From DATFVJ01 sp963826515 (GTDB lineage: Bacteria; Actinomycetota; Actinomycetes; Streptosporangiales; Streptosporangiaceae), in assembly GCA_963826515.1 (NCBI GenBank), contig CAWGXI010000010.1, positions 434,001-498,000 on the forward strand: a DNA stretch of 64,000 nucleotides, in the 5' to 3' direction. Position numbers and translations under genes: made by a program. This document shows positions 8,749 to 16,733 of this stretch, piece after piece (positions within the stretch are counted from its first letter, which is position 1; each line of letters opens with the position of its first letter). Below the pieces are notes generated by a model. That model was not told the DNA's origin. It did not search any database and saw only the letters and a program-made list of their open reading frames with translations.

Positions 8749-9781
8749 TCATCGGTGCGCCGCACCCCCGGTCGCATCGCCGGTGGCCAGGCCCAGTTCC
8801 CGCATGGCCTCGCGGTAGGCGACCGCGACCGTATCGAACTTCAGGTGCAGTTCGGCCGCAAGGTCGAAGGGCACCTGCTCAGGCCGCTGCGATTCGACCA
8901 CCATCTGGTCCTGGCCGAAGATGGTGTCCTCGAACTCCCTGATGACCTGCGCGGGCTGATCGACGTTGTGGTTGCGCCCGATGAGGACGTACCCGGCGCA
9001 GCGGTCCGCGGCGACAGGCTGGGAGGCGAAGAAGTAGACCATGCCGCGCTCGCCGCCCCAGCCCAGGCGAAACGCGATGGTGCAGGGCAGGTGCATTTCA
9101 TAGCGGCTGCGCCGCTCTGGCGGGCCGGCCTGCTCGTTGCCGAAGACCGGGAAGTCGCCGGAATTGGGCGCCTCCGGCCGGACGATCGAATAGTGCAGCA
9201 CGTTGCCATCGGCGCGTACCTCATGGCGGGGACGACCGGCCGGTCAGGATCGCCCAGCAGCCCCGGGCGCACCCAGGGAAATGCCCGAAGTCGGTGAAGT
9301 TCTCCACTTAGCGGGCGGCATCACAGCGCCACCGGTACGGCCGGCCGTCACCACCGTCCAGCTGCCGTCCTCCAGTTCAGGCACTTCAGGAAGCGGCCAG
9401 CGCGGCTCTGCCAGGGCCACCCACACGAGGCCGCACCTTTCCAGGCAGCTGAACGCGCCAATCCGTGCCTTGGCCGGGACCCGGGACGGATCCTCCAGCT
9501 GAGGGATGGCGGCACAGCGGCCATCGGCACGATACCGCCATCCGTGGTACGGGCAGAAGAGCTCGCCGCCGCTGATCCAGCCGAGCGACAGCGCCGTGCC
9601 CCGGTGCACGCACACGTCCGAGTTGGCCCGAGACTGGCCGCCCTGGCCGCGCCACACGACCAGCGGCTCCCCCCAGCAGATCAGCATGAACCGGCTGGTC
9701 GGTCAAATCCCGAGTGAACATCACCGGGTGCCAGCAGGCCCGCAACGTCCGCATGTCCGCGAAGGCTCCTGGCTCGCTCAT
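8749..9781 (-). pseudogene. Rieske [2Fe-2S] ring-hydroxylating oxygenase remnant, multiply frameshifted
   Basis: The parts of one Rieske oxygenase are spread over three frames. An N-terminal piece contains 'MRTLRACWHPVMFTRDLTDQP'. A Rieske domain carries the cluster motifs Cys-x-His ('CVHRGTALS') and Cys-x2-His ('CPYHGWRY'). A C-terminal catalytic domain begins near 'LHYSIVRPEAPNSGDF'. A six-C run at 9669-9674 is one base too long. Shorter C/G runs near 9343, 9278 and 9229 are each one base too short. TTA at 9309-9311 is a stop in the restored frame. In the restored iron-site motif the second His is Arg. Several independent lesions argue for true decay. Original substrate unknown. Confidence 0.8.
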
Positions 9782-9864
9782 GGCGCCCCGCCGTGCATCT
9801 TGTACCTCCTGCCCGCCGGCTAAACAGCCGGACGCCCCCCGCACCCACATAACGCCCAGGCCGC

Positions 9865-10262
9865 TCAGCTGACAGGCAACGCCGCGAACAAGGCAATGTC
9901 GTTGCCGTCCGGGTCACGCAGTACCGCGTACCGTTGCCCCCAGAACGCGTCCCACGGCAGCTTGTGCCCGGCATACCCGAGCTTGACCAGATCAGCGTAG
10001 AGAGCGCCGACCTTGGCCGGTTCGGAACACTGGAAGGCCAGGCTGATCCGTGCGCCGCCGGACGGCTGAGTCCAGTCCGGGTCGAAGGAATGGATAGTGT
10101 CGACGGTGTCCCAGGCCAGCCGCATCCCGCCAGGCAGCTGAGTCTCGACGTGCGGCCGTTGTCGGCCTCAGCGGCGACCTGCAGGCCGAGCCGGCGGTAG
10201 AAGGCCAGCGACTTGCCCATATCCGCCACGACCAGGCCGATCACATCAAGTTGAAATGTCAT
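9865..10262 (-). pseudogene. VOC (glyoxalase/bleomycin-resistance) protein, frameshifted
   Basis: The N-terminal half 'MTFQLDVIGLVVADMGKSLA' (start 10262) and the C-terminal half ending 'VLRDPDGNDIALFAALPVS' are both typical of a single VOC domain of about 130 residues, but they lie in different frames. Restoring one base in the GGCC run near 10154 joins them into a normal domain. It is either a recently inactivated gene or a sequencing error. The adjoining Rieske remnant on the same strand makes decay more likely. With the base restored it would be an ordinary small VOC protein of unknown substrate. Confidence 0.75.
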
Positions 10263-10452
10263 GGCACCACCGTAGCCAGCGTCGTGAAGCCCGTCTTGAC
10301 CGAATCGGACGCTATCAAGATCCAAGCGCAAGTGCGGACGGCCCGCGGGCCGCTCGCGGCGCTCCTGGCGGCCCGGCGGCCACGACACGCCCGGATTTGT
10401 CAGTCCCCCGCCATAACGTTACGGGTGCAAGCTTCGACGAAAGGCAAGGGAC

Positions 10453-10971
10453 ATGAGCGCATCGGGATCCGTGACCGGCGAGCGCGCCGACCTGCTGCAG
10501 GCGCTGGTCAAACAGCGCTACTTCCTGCGTTACACCGTCCGTGGTCTCACCGACGAGCAGGCCGCGCAACGCACCACTGTGAGCGAATTGTGCTTGGGCG
10601 GGCTGATAAAGCACGTCACGCTCACCGAGCAGCAATGGATCAATTTCATCCGCGAGGGTCCTTCGGCCATGGGCGGCTCAGCCGAGGCGAGCACGACTGA
10701 ATGGGCGGGCGGCTTCCACATGCTGGCCGACGAGACGCTCGCTGGCCTGCTTGAGGAGTACGAGAAGGTTGCGCGCAGGACCGACGACCTCCTGGCGGCG
10801 CTCCCCGACCTGGACGCCGATCACCCGCTGCCCGAAGCTCCCTGGTTCGAACGGGGAGCACGCTGGTCAGCGCGCCGGGTGCTGCTGCATGTGATCGCCG
10901 AAACCGCCCAGCACGCTGGCCACGCCGACATCATCCGCGAGTCCTTGGACGGCGCCAAATCCATGGGGTGA
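10453..10971 (+). CDS. DinB family protein
   Basis: About 172 residues from an ATG. The four-helix DinB fold is suggested by 'LLQALVKQRYFLRYTVRGLTDEQAAQRT', 'LGGLIKHVTLTEQQWI' and 'ARRVLLHVIAETAQHAGHADIIRE'. Three His residues that usually bind the metal are visible: one in 'IKHV' and two in the C-terminal 'HVIAETAQHAGH' region. Family members include mycothiol- and bacillithiol-dependent transferases and stress-induced proteins, so a thiol-transferase role is plausible in an actinobacterium. The gene stands alone between convergent neighbours. Confidence 0.85.
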   Translation: MSASGSVTGERADLLQALVKQRYFLRYTVRGLTDEQAAQRTTVSELCLGGLIKHVTLTEQQWINFIREGPSAMGGSAEASTTEWAGGFHMLADETLAGLLEEYEKVARRTDDLLAALPDLDADHPLPEAPWFERGARWSARRVLLHVIAETAQHAGHADIIRESLDGAKSMG

Positions 10972-11055
10972 CGTCCTGCGTGCGCCTGCTCGCCCTCATC
11001 TTGCCGGGCTCGGCGCGGTATGACCCAGGTCCGCCCGCAGGTCTTGCCGCTGCTA

Positions 11056-12237
11056 CTACTTCAGGAGGTGGCGGGCCATCATCACGCGCTGGATCTGGTT
11101 AGTTCCCTCGTAGATTTGTGTGATCTTCGCGTCCCGCATCATCCGCTCGACCGGGTAGTCCCGGACATACCCGTTGCCGCCGAGCAGCTGGACCGCATCG
11201 GTCGTGACCTCCATCGCCACGTCGGAAGCGAAGCACTTGCACGCGGAGGAGAAGAAGGTCAGGTCGGATTCGGCCGCGCCGTCGCCCGCGCCCTCTATCG
11301 AGCGCTGCGACTTGGCGGCTGCCGCATAGGTCAGCTGCCGCGCCGCCGCCACCTTCATCGCCATGTCGGCCAGCATGAACTGCACGCCCTGGAACTCGGC
11401 GATCGCCCGGCCGAACTGCTGACGTTCCTTCACATACGACGTCGCGTAGTCCAGGGCTCCCTGCGCGATGCCGATCGCCTGGGCAGCGATAGTCACCCCG
11501 GTGTGACCAACCGCGCGGAGTGCCGTCGTCAAGCCCGTCCCCTCGGCGCCGACCATCCGGTCCGCGGGTATCTCGCAGTCGTCGAAGTAGAGTTCACACG
11601 TCTGCGAGCCCTTGATCCCGAGTTTGTGCTTAGGCGTGCCGAACGAGAGCCCCTCGTCACCCTTCTCCACCACGAACGCCGAAATCCCGTCGGGCCCTGC
11701 GTCGGCTGCGGTGACCGCCAGCACGGTGTAATACGTCGACGTTCCACCGCCGGTGATCCATCGCTTGGTGCCGTTCAGTACATATCCGCTACCTGCCGCG
11801 GTCGCCCGGGTACGCATCGCAGCCGCATCGGACCCCGCCTCCGGTTCCGTCACGGCGTAGGAGAACATCGCCTCGCCCCGTGCCAGCGGGGGCAGGTACC
11901 GTTGCTTAAGCTCATGCGACCCCGCGAGCAACAAGGGCACCGTGCCGAGCTTGTTGACGATCGGGATGAGCGAGGAGGCGGCACACGCCCGGGCTACCTC
12001 CTCGATGACAATCGCGGTGGCGATCGCGTCAGCACCTGCGCCGCCGTACCTCTCCGGGACGTGCACGGCGTGCAGATCTGCTTGGACTAGCGCGTCATAC
12101 ACGTCCCAGGGGAACTCGCCGGTCTCGTCGACCCCCGCGGCCCGGGGGGCGATCTTGTCATCGGCGAGGGCACGCACCGACTCGCGGAGCATCAAGTGCT
12201 CCTCGGCCAGGGCGAAGGCCGGGAATTCGAGGCTCAT
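11056..12237 (-). CDS. acyl-CoA dehydrogenase
   Basis: About 393 residues from the ATG at 12237. All three domains of the FAD-dependent family are present: helical N-terminal part, 'FSYAVTEPEAGSDAAAMRT' beta-domain signature near residue 125, and C-terminal helices with 'QLLGGNGYVRDYPVERMMRD' and the catalytic-base region 'QIYEGTNQIQR' (Glu). It oxidises an acyl-CoA to the enoyl-CoA, passing electrons to ETF. Chain-length specificity cannot be read; the length and signatures fit short- or branched-chain enzymes. It is divergent from the UDP-glucose dehydrogenase gene, with an 83-base shared upstream region. Confidence 0.92.
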   Translation of the reverse strand: MSLEFPAFALAEEHLMLRESVRALADDKIAPRAAGVDETGEFPWDVYDALVQADLHAVHVPERYGGAGADAIATAIVIEEVARACAASSLIPIVNKLGTVPLLLAGSHELKQRYLPPLARGEAMFSYAVTEPEAGSDAAAMRTRATAAGSGYVLNGTKRWITGGGTSTYYTVLAVTAADAGPDGISAFVVEKGDEGLSFGTPKHKLGIKGSQTCELYFDDCEIPADRMVGAEGTGLTTALRAVGHTGVTIAAQAIGIAQGALDYATSYVKERQQFGRAIAEFQGVQFMLADMAMKVAAARQLTYAAAAKSQRSIEGAGDGAAESDLTFFSSACKCFASDVAMEVTTDAVQLLGGNGYVRDYPVERMMRDAKITQIYEGTNQIQRVMMARHLLK

Positions 12238-12320
12238 GGCCTCGATAGTAGGAGCCGTCAGGATGCTGGGCCACGCGCCCCTGCCGCACGTGCAGCACGA
12301 TGATGGGGAGAGGAGATGCC

Positions 12321-13640
12321 GTGGCACGCCGTCTCACTGTGCTCGGCACCGGGTATCTGGGTACCACGCATGCGGCATGCCTTGCCGAACTGGGTTTCGA
12401 GGTACTCGGCCTGGACACCGACCGGGTCAGGATCGACCAGCTTGCCGCGGGAAAGCTGCCTTTCTTCGAGCCCGGCCTCGAGGAGTTGCTGCAGGCCGGC
12501 CTGCACCGCGGCCGGCTCCGCTTCACCACCTCCTATCCGGAGGTGGCGGCCTTCGCAGACACGCATTTCGTGTGTGTCGGCACGCCGCAGCGTGGCGATG
12601 GCAACGCCGCCGACCTGTCCCAGTTGCACGCCTGCATCGACGAGCTCGCCCCGCTGCTGCGCTCGCCCTGCCTCGTCGTAGGGAAGTGCACCGTCCCTGT
12701 CGGCACCGCGGAGAACGTTTCAGAACGGCTAGCGCAGCTGGCGCCAGCAGGGCCCGCTGCGGAGCTTGCCTGGAATCCAGAGTTCCTCCGCGAGGGGTAC
12801 GCGGTCCGCGACACGCTGCACCCGGACCGGATTGTGGCGGGGACGCACTCGGCTCGCGCCGCTGCGGTGCTGCGTGAGATCTACGCACGACCGCTTACGG
12901 ACGGCATCCCTTTCCTCGTCACCGACTTCGCCACCGCCGAGCTCGTGAAGGTCGCTGCGAATGCGTTCCTCGCCACCAAGATCTCGTTCATCAACGCGAT
13001 GGCAGAGGTCTGCGAGGCCACCGGCGCGGATGTGACAATGCTGTCAAAAGCGCTGTCCTATGACGACCGGATCGGCGGCAGGTATCTCAGTCCCGGCCTC
13101 GGCTTCGGCGGCGGCTGCCTGCCGAAAGACATCAGGGCGTTCATGGCCCGCGCCGACGAACTCGGTGTCGACCAGGCACTCTCCTTCCTGCGCGAGGTCG
13201 ATGCGATCAACATGCGCCGCCGCGCGCGGATGGTGGATCTTGCCAGGGAACTGGCCGGCGGCGCCTTCGATGGCCGCGTCGTGGGCGTGCTCGGCGCCGC
13301 GTTCAAGCCTGATTCTGACGACATCCGCGACTCCCCCGCGCTTGACGTCTCGCAGACCATCCACAGTCTCGGCGCCAGGGTCACCGTCTACGACCCGGCG
13401 GCGGTGGAGAACGCCAGGAAGGCCCACCCGGAACTCGAGTACGCGACCACGGCGCTCGACGCCGCGAGGGACGCGCACATCGTGCTGCTGCTGACGGAAT
13501 GGCCCGAATTCGCCGACGCCGATCCTGAGATCCTCGGCAAGGTGGTGGCGGACCGCAACATCGTGGACGGCCGCGGGGCACTTGACCCGGAGCGCTGGCG
13601 GGCCGCGAGCTGGCACTACCGCGCCCTCGGCCGCCCGTGA
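12321..13640 (+). CDS. ugd: UDP-glucose 6-dehydrogenase (nucleotide-sugar dehydrogenase)
   Basis: About 439 residues. I chose the GTG at 12321 because GAGAGGAG lies just upstream; an in-frame ATG at 12300 is possible. The N-terminal Rossmann motif is 'VLGTGYLGTTHAACLAELGF'. The catalytic Cys lies in 'GLGFGGGCLPKDIRAF' near residue 264. The C-terminal domain has 'GAAFKPDSDDIRDSPALDV'. It oxidises UDP-glucose to UDP-glucuronate with NAD for cell-surface polysaccharide synthesis; a related UDP-sugar substrate is possible. The same window encodes the galTEK operon that supplies UDP-sugars. Confidence 0.9.
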   Translation: MARRLTVLGTGYLGTTHAACLAELGFEVLGLDTDRVRIDQLAAGKLPFFEPGLEELLQAGLHRGRLRFTTSYPEVAAFADTHFVCVGTPQRGDGNAADLSQLHACIDELAPLLRSPCLVVGKCTVPVGTAENVSERLAQLAPAGPAAELAWNPEFLREGYAVRDTLHPDRIVAGTHSARAAAVLREIYARPLTDGIPFLVTDFATAELVKVAANAFLATKISFINAMAEVCEATGADVTMLSKALSYDDRIGGRYLSPGLGFGGGCLPKDIRAFMARADELGVDQALSFLREVDAINMRRRARMVDLARELAGGAFDGRVVGVLGAAFKPDSDDIRDSPALDVSQTIHSLGARVTVYDPAAVENARKAHPELEYATTALDAARDAHIVLLLTEWPEFADADPEILGKVVADRNIVDGRGALDPERWRAASWHYRALGRP

Positions 13641-13659
13641 AAGCACCGGCGCTCCCGTT

Positions 13660-13706
13660 TCATGATCCCGGCGACGTTTCGAGGCAGAAAGTCATCCGGA
13701 TCATGA
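13660..13706. terminator. inverted repeat after the ugd gene
   Basis: Nine-base arms TCATGATCC (13660-13668) and GGATCATGA (13698-13706) are separated by 29 bases in the gap between the convergent ugd and purE genes. There is no T-run, and the loop is long, so function as a terminator is only possible. Confidence 0.3.
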
Positions 13707-13846
13707 GACCCAGGTGGGACACCCCTGGAACCCCCGCATGCACGGCAGCGCGACACCCGCGCAGCCGTTAAGAAAATGCGGTCGCCGCACCAGTCAACGG
13801 GTGCGATTCGGGCCCGAGTGGCTGTGGTGCGGGCAGGAGCCGGTGG

Positions 13847-14371
13847 TCAGTGCCCGTCCGGCTGTTCGCGAGCCGGGCCTCCGAGCGCCTGGCGCAGGGC
13901 GGCACCCTTGGCCATCGCCTGCTGTTTCAGCCGCACCTGGAAGCCGGCCATCTGCTCGCGCAGGCCCTCATCGGCGGCGGCGAGGATCCGGATCGCAAGC
14001 AGCCCGGCGTTGCGCGCGCCGCCGACCGCGACCGCAGCAACGGGCACGCCCGCGGGCATCTGCACGATCGACAACAGCGAATCTAGCCCGTCAAGGTACT
14101 TGAGCGGCACGGGCACGCCGATCACCGGCAGCGGGGTTACCGCGGCGAGCATGCCGGGCAGATGGGCGGCCCCGCCTGCGCCCGCGATGATCACCCGCAG
14201 GCCGCGGTCCGCCGCTCCAGAACCGTACGCGAGCATCTCGTGCGGCATCCGGTGCGCGGACACCACATCCACCTCGCAGGCGACCCCGAACTCGGTCACT
14301 GCCTCGGCCGCCTGGCGCATGACCGGCCAGTCGGAATCGCTGCCCATGACGACGCCGATCACTGCGCTCAT
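13847..14371 (-). CDS. purE: 5-(carboxyamino)imidazole ribonucleotide mutase
   Basis: About 174 residues. Class I PurE signatures are 'GVVMGSDSDWPVMRQAAE' near the N-terminus, 'VVSAHRMPHEMLAY' with the conserved Ser-Ala-His-Arg, and 'IIAGAGGAAHLPGMLAA'. It converts N5-CAIR to CAIR in purine biosynthesis, acting on the product of PurK. The gene lies downstream of purK on the same strand. Unusually, about 280 bases containing a tandem repeat array separate them, where these genes are often tightly coupled. Confidence 0.95.
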   Translation of the reverse strand: MSAVIGVVMGSDSDWPVMRQAAEAVTEFGVACEVDVVSAHRMPHEMLAYGSGAADRGLRVIIAGAGGAAHLPGMLAAVTPLPVIGVPVPLKYLDGLDSLLSIVQMPAGVPVAAVAVGGARNAGLLAIRILAAADEGLREQMAGFQVRLKQQAMAKGAALRQALGGPAREQPDGH

Positions 14372-14390
14372 GTCATCGCCTCCCGGTCAG

Positions 14391-14436
14391 TTGTCCACAG
14401 AATCGCGTTCACCTCTCCCACGCGCCTCGACAAGCT
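14391..14436 (-). repeat. dispersed repeat, copy 1 (upstream of purE)
   Basis: Read on the minus strand this stretch (TTGTCGAGGCGCG..., GAGGTGAACGC, ATTCTG, TGTGGACAA) matches a plus-strand copy at 24293-24351 except for a few differences and about 17 extra bases in the other copy. It lies just upstream of the purE start. Origin unknown. Confidence 0.55.
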
Positions 14437-14460
14437 GCCAAATTCTTCATGTGGCAACGC

Positions 14461-14580
14461 CCCTTGTCCGGATGGTCTTCTCCGGATGGCCCTTCTCCGG
14501 ATGGCCTCTCCGGATGGCCTTCTCCGGATGGCCTTCTCCGGATGGCCTTGTCCGGATGGCCTTGTCCGGATGGGCCTTGG
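14461..14580. repeat. tandem ~14-bp repeat array between purK and purE
   Basis: TCCGGATGG recurs at 14467, 14481, 14496, 14509, 14523, 14537, 14551 and 14565, giving spacings of 14, 15, 13 and then 14 bases. Each unit carries the palindrome TCCGGA. The array lies in the untranslated gap between purK and purE on the same transcript, so its RNA could form many small hairpins. Confidence 0.9.
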
Positions 14581-14650
14581 GCGCATAGTCGGGGCGGTAA
14601 CGCTGGTTGTGCGATGGGGCGTCCGCTCGCGGAGCCCGCACATCGGTGCC

Positions 14651-15829
14651 TCATGATCCGTCATCCTCGCGTTCGCTGCCCAGGTAACTGGCCGCGCGAC
14701 GGGCCCTTTTGCGCAGCACGGCCATGTCTTCCGCGGCGTCACCAAGCACCGTGACGTGCCCTATCTTCCTTCCCGGGCGCGGCTGCTTACCGTAGAAGTG
14801 CACCTTGGCGCCCGGATCGGCGGCCATCACGTGGACATACCTGCCGAGTACGTCGCCGGCCGCGTCGTGCCCGTCGCCGCCGAACACGTTCGCCATCGCC
14901 ACCTGCGGCGCGGCAAGCCGCGGTGCGCCGAGCGGCAAGTCAAGCACGGCCCGCAGGTGCTGCTCGAACTGCGAAGTCCGCGCACCCTCGATCGTCCAGT
15001 GCCCGCTGTTATGCGGCCGCATCGCGAGTTCATTCACGAGCAGGCCGTCGGCGGTCTCGAATAGCTCCACCGCAAGCAGCCCGGTCACGCCAAGCTCGGC
15101 GGCCACCCGCAGGGCCAGTTGCTGGATCCGCGCCGCGCTGCCTGGACGCAGTCCCGGGGCGGGTGCGAGAACTTCATGGCAGACGCCATCCCGTTGCACC
15201 GTCTGCGCAACAGGCAAAGCCGCGCCCTGCCCGTGCGGCGAGCGCGCGACCACGGCAGCGAGTTCCCGCCTGAAACGTACGTACTCCTCCGCGATCAACG
15301 GGATGTCGTGCGCGAGGATCGCCGCGGCTTCGCCGGCCGAGCGGCACACCCACATGCCCTTGCCGTCGTAGCCGCCTCTGATCGCCTTGAGCACCACCGG
15401 CCAGCCGTGAGCTCCCGCGAACTCCCGCACGTCGTCCAGCGCGGCGACCGGGCGGAACCTTGGGCCGGCCACCCCGAGCGCGGCAAGCCGTTCGCGCATC
15501 ACCAGCTTGTCCTGCGCATGGCACAGCGGCCAGGCACCCGGGCGGACCTTGACGCCCGCCCGCTCGAGCGCGGACAAGTGCTCACTGGGCACATGCTCGT
15601 GGTCGAATGTGAGCACGTCGCAGCCGACGGCGAAATCCCGCAGGTCAGCAAGAGAGGTGTAATCGCCGACCGAGACGTCGGGGCAGACCTGCGCCGCGCT
15701 GTCTCCCCGCGACGCGGCAAGCACACGCAGCCGGACACCGAGACTGACCGCCGCCTGGTGCGTCATCCGGGCGAGCTGGCCACCACCGATCATGCCAACT
15801 ACCGGCCCAGATGCCCACTGTCCCGTCAC
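14651..15829 (-). CDS. purK: 5-(carboxyamino)imidazole ribonucleotide synthase
   Basis: About 392 residues from the GTG at 15829; a longer frame reaches 15901 but adds about 24 residues unlike the family. The N-terminal 'PVVGMIGGGQLARMTHQAA' and the ATP-grasp body are typical of PurK: 'VLTFDHEHVPSEHL', 'VVLKAIRGGYDGKGMWVC', 'LLVNELAMRPHNSGHWTIEG'. The enzyme uses ATP and bicarbonate to carboxylate AIR to N5-CAIR for PurE. It is divergent from the decayed NCS1 permease gene. Actinobacteria commonly keep purK, purE and a GtrA gene together, as here. Confidence 0.93.
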   Translation of the reverse strand: MTGQWASGPVVGMIGGGQLARMTHQAAVSLGVRLRVLAASRGDSAAQVCPDVSVGDYTSLADLRDFAVGCDVLTFDHEHVPSEHLSALERAGVKVRPGAWPLCHAQDKLVMRERLAALGVAGPRFRPVAALDDVREFAGAHGWPVVLKAIRGGYDGKGMWVCRSAGEAAAILAHDIPLIAEEYVRFRRELAAVVARSPHGQGAALPVAQTVQRDGVCHEVLAPAPGLRPGSAARIQQLALRVAAELGVTGLLAVELFETADGLLVNELAMRPHNSGHWTIEGARTSQFEQHLRAVLDLPLGAPRLAAPQVAMANVFGGDGHDAAGDVLGRYVHVMAADPGAKVHFYGKQPRPGRKIGHVTVLGDAAEDMAVLRKRARRAASYLGSEREDDGS

Positions 15830-15894
15830 GGCCAGCAAGCCTACGATGTGCGGCAGGCGGTCGTGCAGGTGGCATGCCCCGGGAGTTGAGCCAA

Positions 15895-16647
15895 TGGTCA
15901 CACAGCGTCAGCCGGGAATGGACGAGGAACAGGCACCCGAGGGCGTCGTCGTCCGCGAGGGCGAGTACGGAACCCGGGTCGTCGCTGTCGAGCCTGGCGG
16001 GGCCGACTTCACCCGCTCACGCAGCGCCACGGCCGCCCCTTGCAGCTCTTCTGGACCTGGACATCGCCGAACCTGGAGTTCGCCACGATCTTCGTCGGCG
16101 TGCTTGCGGTGGGCGTTTTCGGCCTCAGCTTCTGGCAGGCCGTCCTGGCGATCGTCCTTGGCAGCACGCTCGGCGCGGTCACCCAGGGCATCCTGTCGAC
16201 GCGCGGGCCTTCGCTCGGCGTGCCGCAGCTGGTGATCAGCCGGCTGGGGTTCGGGTACTGGGGCAACGCGCTGCCCGCGGGGCTGAACGCGGTGACCGCA
16301 GGCATCGGCTGGTCCGCGGTGAACAGCGTGAGCGGCGCGTTCGCGCTGAATACCCTTACGCACCTGCCCAGGGCGCTGCGCCTGGCCATTGTGGCGCTCT
16401 TCGGGCTGCACGACGCGGGCGCTAAGTACGAGGACTTCCCGCTCATGATCGCCCACTGGATTGCCCCATGGCTGGCCGTCCAACCAAACGGATCTCCAAC
16501 CAAACGGACTATGTGGGCCCCGTCCCCACGCGTGTCCCTGCCGTCGGCAACATCACATTCGCGGTCGGATTCGTGGTGACGGCCGTGCTCTGCATCATCA
16601 TGCACGCCGGTGAGCTGCGGCAACGGGCGCCGGAGATGGCAGGATGA
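15895..16647 (+). pseudogene. NCS1-family nucleobase/cytosine permease remnant
   Basis: An N-terminal piece starts at the ATG at 15895 (acidic leader ending 'VVAVEPGGADFT'). After a frame change near 16015 comes 'LFWTWTSPNLEFATIFVGVL', followed by further family sequence to 'FALNTLTHLP'. A large middle part is then missing: the frame jumps to a late-protein motif 'KYEDFPLMIAHWIAPWL'. After another frame change it ends with 'VGPVPTRVPAVGNITFAVGF' and a stop at 16647. These pieces are in NCS1 order. The gene has lost roughly half its length plus the frame and is inactive. It lies divergent from purK. Confidence 0.75.
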
Positions 16648-16733
16648 AAGCGCATACGCGGGCAGGCCTGGCCCAAAAGGGGTAAAGACACGGTCACGCC
16701 TTCCGCGTTGCGCGCGGGGCAGCAGACCACGCC

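Noticed and set aside
9244..9687. Intact small Rieske ferredoxin
   Set aside because: The frame starts inside the Rieske domain and its neighbours in other frames continue the same oxygenase; it is a fragment of a frameshifted gene.
10150..10160. Programmed frameshift in the VOC gene
   Set aside because: There is no slippery heptamer or downstream structure; a simple one-base loss is enough.
14461..14580. Possible CRISPR array
   Set aside because: Units are only about 14 bases and directly adjacent, with no unique spacers and no cas genes nearby; it is a minisatellite.
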